Notes under the pieces: generated by a model
Told to the model about the DNA's origin: nothing
The model's database searches: none
Seen by the model: only the letters and a program-made list of their open reading frames with translations
Part shown: positions 60,198 through 64,000 of the stretch, piece after piece
How positions within the stretch are numbered: position 1 is the stretch's first letter
Layout of the letters: every line of letters begins with the position of its first letter
NCBI GenBank assembly: GCA_036873135.1
Contig: JAPTYO010000059.1
Coordinates: 10,285,066 to 10,349,065 of the forward strand
Reading direction: 5' to 3'
From: Clarkia xantiana subsp. parviflora
Taxonomy: Eukaryota; Streptophyta; Magnoliopsida; Myrtales; Onagraceae
DNA length: 64,000 nt
Translations under genes and position numbers: made by a program

Positions 60198-60796
60198 TGT
60201 AAGGATATCGTGATGGGCGCCGTAATTGGTAGCCCATAATATGTATAGTTTACCTAAGGAAATTAGGTAAATGTCACATTAGGGTAATTGGGCTAGACCC
60301 AAATCCCAATTGACATGAGAGGCCCAAATTATGGGCTCCCCTATGCATGGCTGGCCGAAATTCCTAGTGTGGGCAAAGTGGACTTTTGTCCACTTTGCTC
60401 CTCCTATAAATACATGGTGTTAGAGGATATTTAGGGTTAATCACTATTCCCTCATCAGAGTGTTTTAGTGAGAAAAATCCTCTACCCCACACAGTGTTTC
60501 AGCCGAACCTATAGTCACCCAAGGGTGTGCCAATTTTCTTTCCAAGCAAACACTCCAGAGATCTGTCCATGTGCCAAGAATCGGTCAGAGGCTTTACTGT
60601 GGAGCTTGTACCGCGTGGGGCTTTTCTAACAAGAACCTCCACGGGTCCCAAATGGAGGATCGTGAACTCCCTCCTGAGAAGATCTTGGGTCTACAGATCA
60701 TCTTAAAGGTATGTGCGAATCTTCCGTTGCGTAATTCTGATTACTAGCATGTATCTTGTTTTAAGTATCCGTAGTGATTACTCCCCGTAATCTAAC
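60198..60796 (+). repeat. 3' LTR of the complete copia element (599 bp)
   Basis: TGTAAGGATATCGTGATGGG to ATCTAACA, followed by the target duplication TGAAT. The palindrome CAAAGTGGAC-TTTT-GTCCACTTTG is perfect here and lies just before CCTATAAATAC. Confidence 0.92.
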
Positions 60797-61214
60797 ATGA
60801 ATTGCAAGTCAGCCCCTAATATTTAATTTTTTTTTTTTAACAAAAGCCAGTCGCCAAATATGCATGTTTGATGTGGAATTTTCATGTATGACACGTATGC
60901 TTGAATGTTGAGGATGTAGCTGCATGTTATACTTTACTTAGAAAATAGAATTATGCATATGCTAGCATTAGTTCCTCGGAACATTAGACGCATGAAGCGT
61001 ATGCATGATGTGTGGTTTGGATGATGAATTTGGCTTGCTATGATAATTTACTTGTGAAGTAGAATTGTATATGCATGCGTAAGTTCATCGGAACATTTTT
61101 CAAATACAAAAGGGCATTGGGAAAACCAAGATCGGGTATTCTTATTTTAAAATTCTCATTCCGGTAATTTGCGAATAAAACCGTTTTAAGAGACAGATTT
61201 ATTAGATTGAAGAC
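60797..61214 (+). mobile_element. Leader of copia-type element 2 (second part)
   Basis: Resumes with ATTGCAAGTCAGCCCCTAAT, which in element 1 follows GTAAGCATG without interruption (49081-49110). It ends at GATTGAAGAC, where the gypsy LTR has inserted; element 1 continues GACGGTAATGTG at that place. Confidence 0.85.
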
Positions 61215-62120
61215 TGATGGATATACGCCCAATTTGAACCCGTTGACTTCCAAACCGTTGTATTTTTATCGTCCCATTTATGATTGCGAATCGAAACTTC
61301 AACCCGGACACTTCGCGAGAACATCGACGGCCCGGACGGGGCCGAAGCGCCCGTCCGACAGAGGCGAACTCACCTAGGTGAGGTTGGGTGGCCACACCCG
61401 ACCTCCCCTAGGGGAGATCGGGTTGGCCAACCCGATCTCTCCTAGGAGAGATCGGGTCAGCCAACCCGATCTCTCCTAGGAGAGATCGGGTTGGCCAACC
61501 CGATCTCCCCTAGGGGAGATCGGGTCGGCCAACCCGATCCCTCCTAGGAGGGATGGGGTTGGCCAACCCCACCCTCCCTAGGAGGGGTTGGGTGTCCTCA
61601 CCCAACCCCTACCCTTGGGGGTCGGATTTCTCCCCCCCCAAGGGCCCCGACACCATCTTCAGACGCCCATGCTCGGTCCATTCCGCCTACCTCCTCCGAA
61701 TCCTAAGGTCTTAATTATGTGCTGAAAGGTTAATTAATTGTGTTTAAAGGTTAACGATGTCATTAAGCCACCTTAATGACACCGTTGCCTATAAATACCC
61801 CACCTTCACAACTCATTTGAACATCTGGGCCATTTGGACAATTTAGCTCTGACATCTCTCTAGCTTTATCTCTCTAGAAATATAGTTCTGACTTAGGCAT
61901 CGGAGAGGGTTCACCAGGCACCACCCCCCCTCCTCCGTGTCTGGTACTGCCCCTTTTGCAGGGCAAAGGGAGAGAAGAAGAGAAGGAACCAAGGGAAGAA
62001 GGAAAGGAAGAAGGACATAGGCAAAGGCAAGGCGAATCGAGAAGACCGGATCATACACATCCCCCGTAAGGAGTGGGATCAAAGCCGACACCCCGTTGAC
62101 CTAGATCCCATAACTTAACA
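61215..62120 (+). mobile_element. 5' LTR of a gypsy element (906 bp)
   Basis: Starts TGATGGATATACGCCC, the same terminus as the two minus-strand LTRs at the left of the window, and ends TTAACA. TATAAATA lies at 61790-61797. An unusual array of palindromes fills 61369-61620, upstream of the TATA box. The left flank AAGAC is the expected target sequence; the 3' LTR lies beyond the window. Confidence 0.85.
61369..61620. repeat. Array of alternating palindromes in the gypsy LTR
   Basis: About seven palindromes centred on CCTAGG (for example GATCTCTCCTAGGAGAGATC) alternate with about six centred on TGGCCA or a variant (GATCGGGTTGGCCAACCCGA and so on), with a repeat period of about 42 bp. The whole array can fold into successive or nested hairpins. 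Base changes are often matched on both arms, for example CCCCTAGGGG against CTCCTAGGAG. Confidence 0.92.
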
Positions 62121-62138
62121 CTTGGCGCCGTCTGTAGG
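62121..62138 (+). other. Primer-binding site of the gypsy element
   Basis: CTTGGCGCCGTCTGTAGG follows the LTR directly. The TGGCGCCGT core, complementary to tRNA-Asp 3' end, is intact here, unlike in the two decayed relatives near 1041 and 5331. Confidence 0.75.
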
Positions 62139-62171
62139 CTTCGGACAGAAAGCCTGGCTATTACACGAGCT

Positions 62172-64000
62172 ATGACGAACAGTAGGGTGTCCAGGCCCCA
62201 ACACCCACCCGGGGGCAATGGGCGGAGAAGAGAACCCATACCTCCAGGGAGGCGGCCTGACCCTGGGAAGCAGCCAATGCATCCAGAGCCCCAAGAAATA
62301 CCACAACCTCCTCAGCAACAGAACAACCAGGAGGGAGGACCTTCACGCCCAGCTGGGGCTGAGTCCTCCACAGCCTCCACCCCCCGGGCAAGAAGGCCAC
62401 AGAGAGAAAGAGGACAACAGGGAGTGCCCTCCCACAACACGGCACCCCCTGAGGGATACTATTATGAAGAGCAACCCCAAGGGTACCCGTATGGGATGCC
62501 AGCACAGAGAGGTGGCAACCGCGCCCACACAGCATATGCAAGGCAGGCATACACCCAAGGGACTTATACTGAAGCTCATGAGGAGGAGCAGATCCCGGCA
62601 GAAGAGCACTACCCGCACCCTCAAGCAGGGCAGCGAGAGGAGCAAAGAAGATATTACCAGGAGCCACCCCCAGAGGGAAGGCAACAATTCGTGCCTCCTA
62701 GGCAACAGCAGAACAACAGGGCTTACACCCCGTTTGGGGAGGAAAGACAAGCAAGACCTCCAAGAAGGCAGGACTTCTATGAAGCACCCCAGCAGGCGTA
62801 TCAAGAGTACACCTACAGTCCATACCAGCAGGGACAAGGGAACCCAGTAAGCCCAGTCTACAACTACAATGGATATCAGAGGGATTATACTCCGGCACAG
62901 GTAGTGATCACCCCGGAGGAGATAGAAGCCATGATAACCCGGAAATTGAATGAGTCAAAGAAACCCAGCTTGCATTGTCTAAGTGACAAGACGAACCACC
63001 CTTTCACAAGGGAGCTGGAGATGAACAGGGTGCCAGACTCCCTGCACACTGTGCAAATTGCAAAGTACAATGGGAAGGGAGACCCCCTAGAGCATATCCA
63101 ACAGCATGAGGCCTCTCTATTCGGGAGGACAACTGACGAAAGATACAAGGCACTCCTTTTCCCAAACACCCTATCAGGGGTGGCCTCACATTGGTTCTTC
63201 AGCCTGCCCTCTGAGAGCATCCACTCATGGGAGCAGCTAAAAGCTAAGTTTCTGCAGAGATACCTAGGGGAGAGGAAACTCCTCAAAGGAACAGGCTCCA
63301 TTGATGACGTAAAACAAGAATACGATGAAACCCTGGCCAGCTACTACACTAGGTTCAACCAGAATATTGCAGACATCCAGGGAGACATCACTGAAGGGGA
63401 GATAATCCGAGCCTTTATCAGAAACTTAGGTCGCTTTGGGTCAACATTGGCTGAAAAGATGGCCAAAAAGCCAGCAAGCACCCTGGAGGAGCTTGCAGGG
63501 AGAGTTAAAACGCATATTGACCTTGAGAGACACAGGGCAAGCAAGAAGGCCAAAATCCAGGCAGCCAAGGAGGATAATCAAAGACCAAACAAAGGCAAGC
63601 CACCCCAGGCACCACAGCATGCAAGGCAGCAGGAGTGGCGTCCGCCACAGCAGGAGTGGCGTCCACCACAGCAAAGAAACCAAATGGGTGAACCCTTAAA
63701 GGCCAGAGAAATAAACGTCATTAAGTTCATCCCACTGAACGCCACTCCAGCCACCGTACTTAGAGAGATGCGGAACCAAAAGCTATGGTCACCCCCTGCA
63801 AGGTGGAGAGCCCCAATGGTGGGAAACCATAAAGATAGATGGTGTGACAACCATGAGGCTTATGGTCACGACACAAATGAATGCTTTAGCCTAAAGCTAA
63901 GCATAAACAACATCGTCCAGAGAGGAGAACTGAAGCAATTCGTAGACCATGGGGGCAATAGTATGCAACTGGGGCCACCACAGAAAGACAAGGGCAAGGG
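62172..64000 (+). CDS. Ty3/gypsy gag polyprotein, intact frame, cut by the window end
   Basis: From ATG 62172 (51 bases after the primer site) one frame stays open to the last base, giving at least 609 residues. Residues 1 to about 250 are rich in Gln, Pro, Tyr and Arg and look disordered. A retrotransposon gag core covers about 275-480: IAKYNGKGDPLEHIQQHE, ALLFPNTLSGVASHWFFSLP, LASYYTRFNQNI, ELAGRVKTHIDLERHRASKK. Two direct QQEWRPPQ units lie near 490-500. A zinc-binding block WCDNHEAYGHDTNECFSLK lies near 557-575, spaced C-x2-H-x4-H-x4-C, the usual plant gypsy variant. Protease and RT should follow outside the window. There is no stop or frameshift, unlike every other gypsy copy here, so this is the youngest gypsy copy seen. 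Confidence 0.9.
   Translation, partial: MTNSRVSRPQHPPGGNGRRREPIPPGRRPDPGKQPMHPEPQEIPQPPQQQNNQEGGPSRPAGAESSTASTPRARRPQRERGQQGVPSHNTAPPEGYYYEEQPQGYPYGMPAQRGGNRAHTAYARQAYTQGTYTEAHEEEQIPAEEHYPHPQAGQREEQRRYYQEPPPEGRQQFVPPRQQQNNRAYTPFGEERQARPPRRQDFYEAPQQAYQEYTYSPYQQGQGNPVSPVYNYNGYQRDYTPAQVVITPEEIEAMITRKLNESKKPSLHCLSDKTNHPFTRELEMNRVPDSLHTVQIAKYNGKGDPLEHIQQHEASLFGRTTDERYKALLFPNTLSGVASHWFFSLPSESIHSWEQLKAKFLQRYLGERKLLKGTGSIDDVKQEYDETLASYYTRFNQNIADIQGDITEGEIIRAFIRNLGRFGSTLAEKMAKKPASTLEELAGRVKTHIDLERHRASKKAKIQAAKEDNQRPNKGKPPQAPQHARQQEWRPPQQEWRPPQQRNQMGEPLKAREINVIKFIPLNATPATVLREMRNQKLWSPPARWRAPMVGNHKDRWCDNHEAYGHDTNECFSLKLSINNIVQRGELKQFVDHGGNSMQLGPPQKDKGK

Larger units (their letters stand above)
52325..60796 (+). 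mobile_element. Complete Ty1/copia element (8472 bp), decayed
   Basis: Target duplication TGAAT at 52320-52324 and 60797-60801. LTRs at 52325-52914 and 60198-60796. The primer site TGGTATCAGAGCATG starts at 52916 and the polypurine-type tract GAGTGGGAGC lies just before the 3' LTR. The order is leader (about 2.2 kb), gag relic, a middle region without recognisable integrase, RT and RNase H relics, and a further 1.2 kb before the 3' LTR. RT before RNase H with SIKTVFLLGNLEEEIYM and LYMDDIL marks it as Ty1/copia. Many stops and shifts make it non-autonomous. Confidence 0.92.

Noticed and set aside
62170..62898. Minus-strand frames across the last kilobases
   Set aside because: Shadows of the plus-strand gag frame that is open from 62172 to the window end.

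Overview
The window is nuclear DNA of a flowering plant, most likely a eudicot. The evidence is intron-rich genes with GT-AG introns, two recognisable plant housekeeping genes, and many plant-type transposons (Ty1/copia, Ty3/gypsy, Mutator-like, hAT, CACTA and LINE-like). The species cannot be named from the sequence.

Layout. Positions 1-6340 hold decayed Ty3/gypsy LTR elements on the minus strand, one interrupted by a hAT-like insertion, followed by half of a Mutator-like foldback. Positions 6386-9110 look like a decayed LINE with a hAT MITE inside. Positions 9535-10911 hold two further inverted-repeat elements. Two genes on the plus strand follow. PTAC3/PAP1 (11090-16870, 13 exons, 902 aa) is a subunit of the plastid-encoded RNA polymerase machinery. 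PIR/SRA1 (18368-33257, 30 exons, 1286 aa) is the ROP/Rac-binding subunit of the SCAR/WAVE actin-nucleation complex. Both models stay in frame from start to stop. PIR has one apparent minor-spliceosome AT-AC intron, and its introns carry a hAT MITE and three Mutator-like foldback elements.

Positions 33258-37874 are AT-rich with a fourth foldback and a 3 x 127 bp tandem repeat. Positions 37875-40865 are a very young, complete, 3 kb Ty1/copia-type element that keeps only gag, protease and the edges of the integrase region. A CACTA terminus and a B3-domain exon follow near 43-44 kb.

From about 44.3 kb to the end is a tower of nested LTR elements. A decayed gypsy gag was hit by a copia-type element (LTR at 47007). 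That was hit by a relative (LTR at 49650). That in turn received a complete 8.5 kb relative (52325-60796, target duplication TGAAT), a foldback (50690-51378) and a gypsy element (from 61215). The last has an intact gag frame running off the window.

The most distinctive signal is a family of GC-cored foldback elements. Five complete copies each have a perfect or near-perfect 9-bp target duplication, and three of them are transcribed inside PIR.
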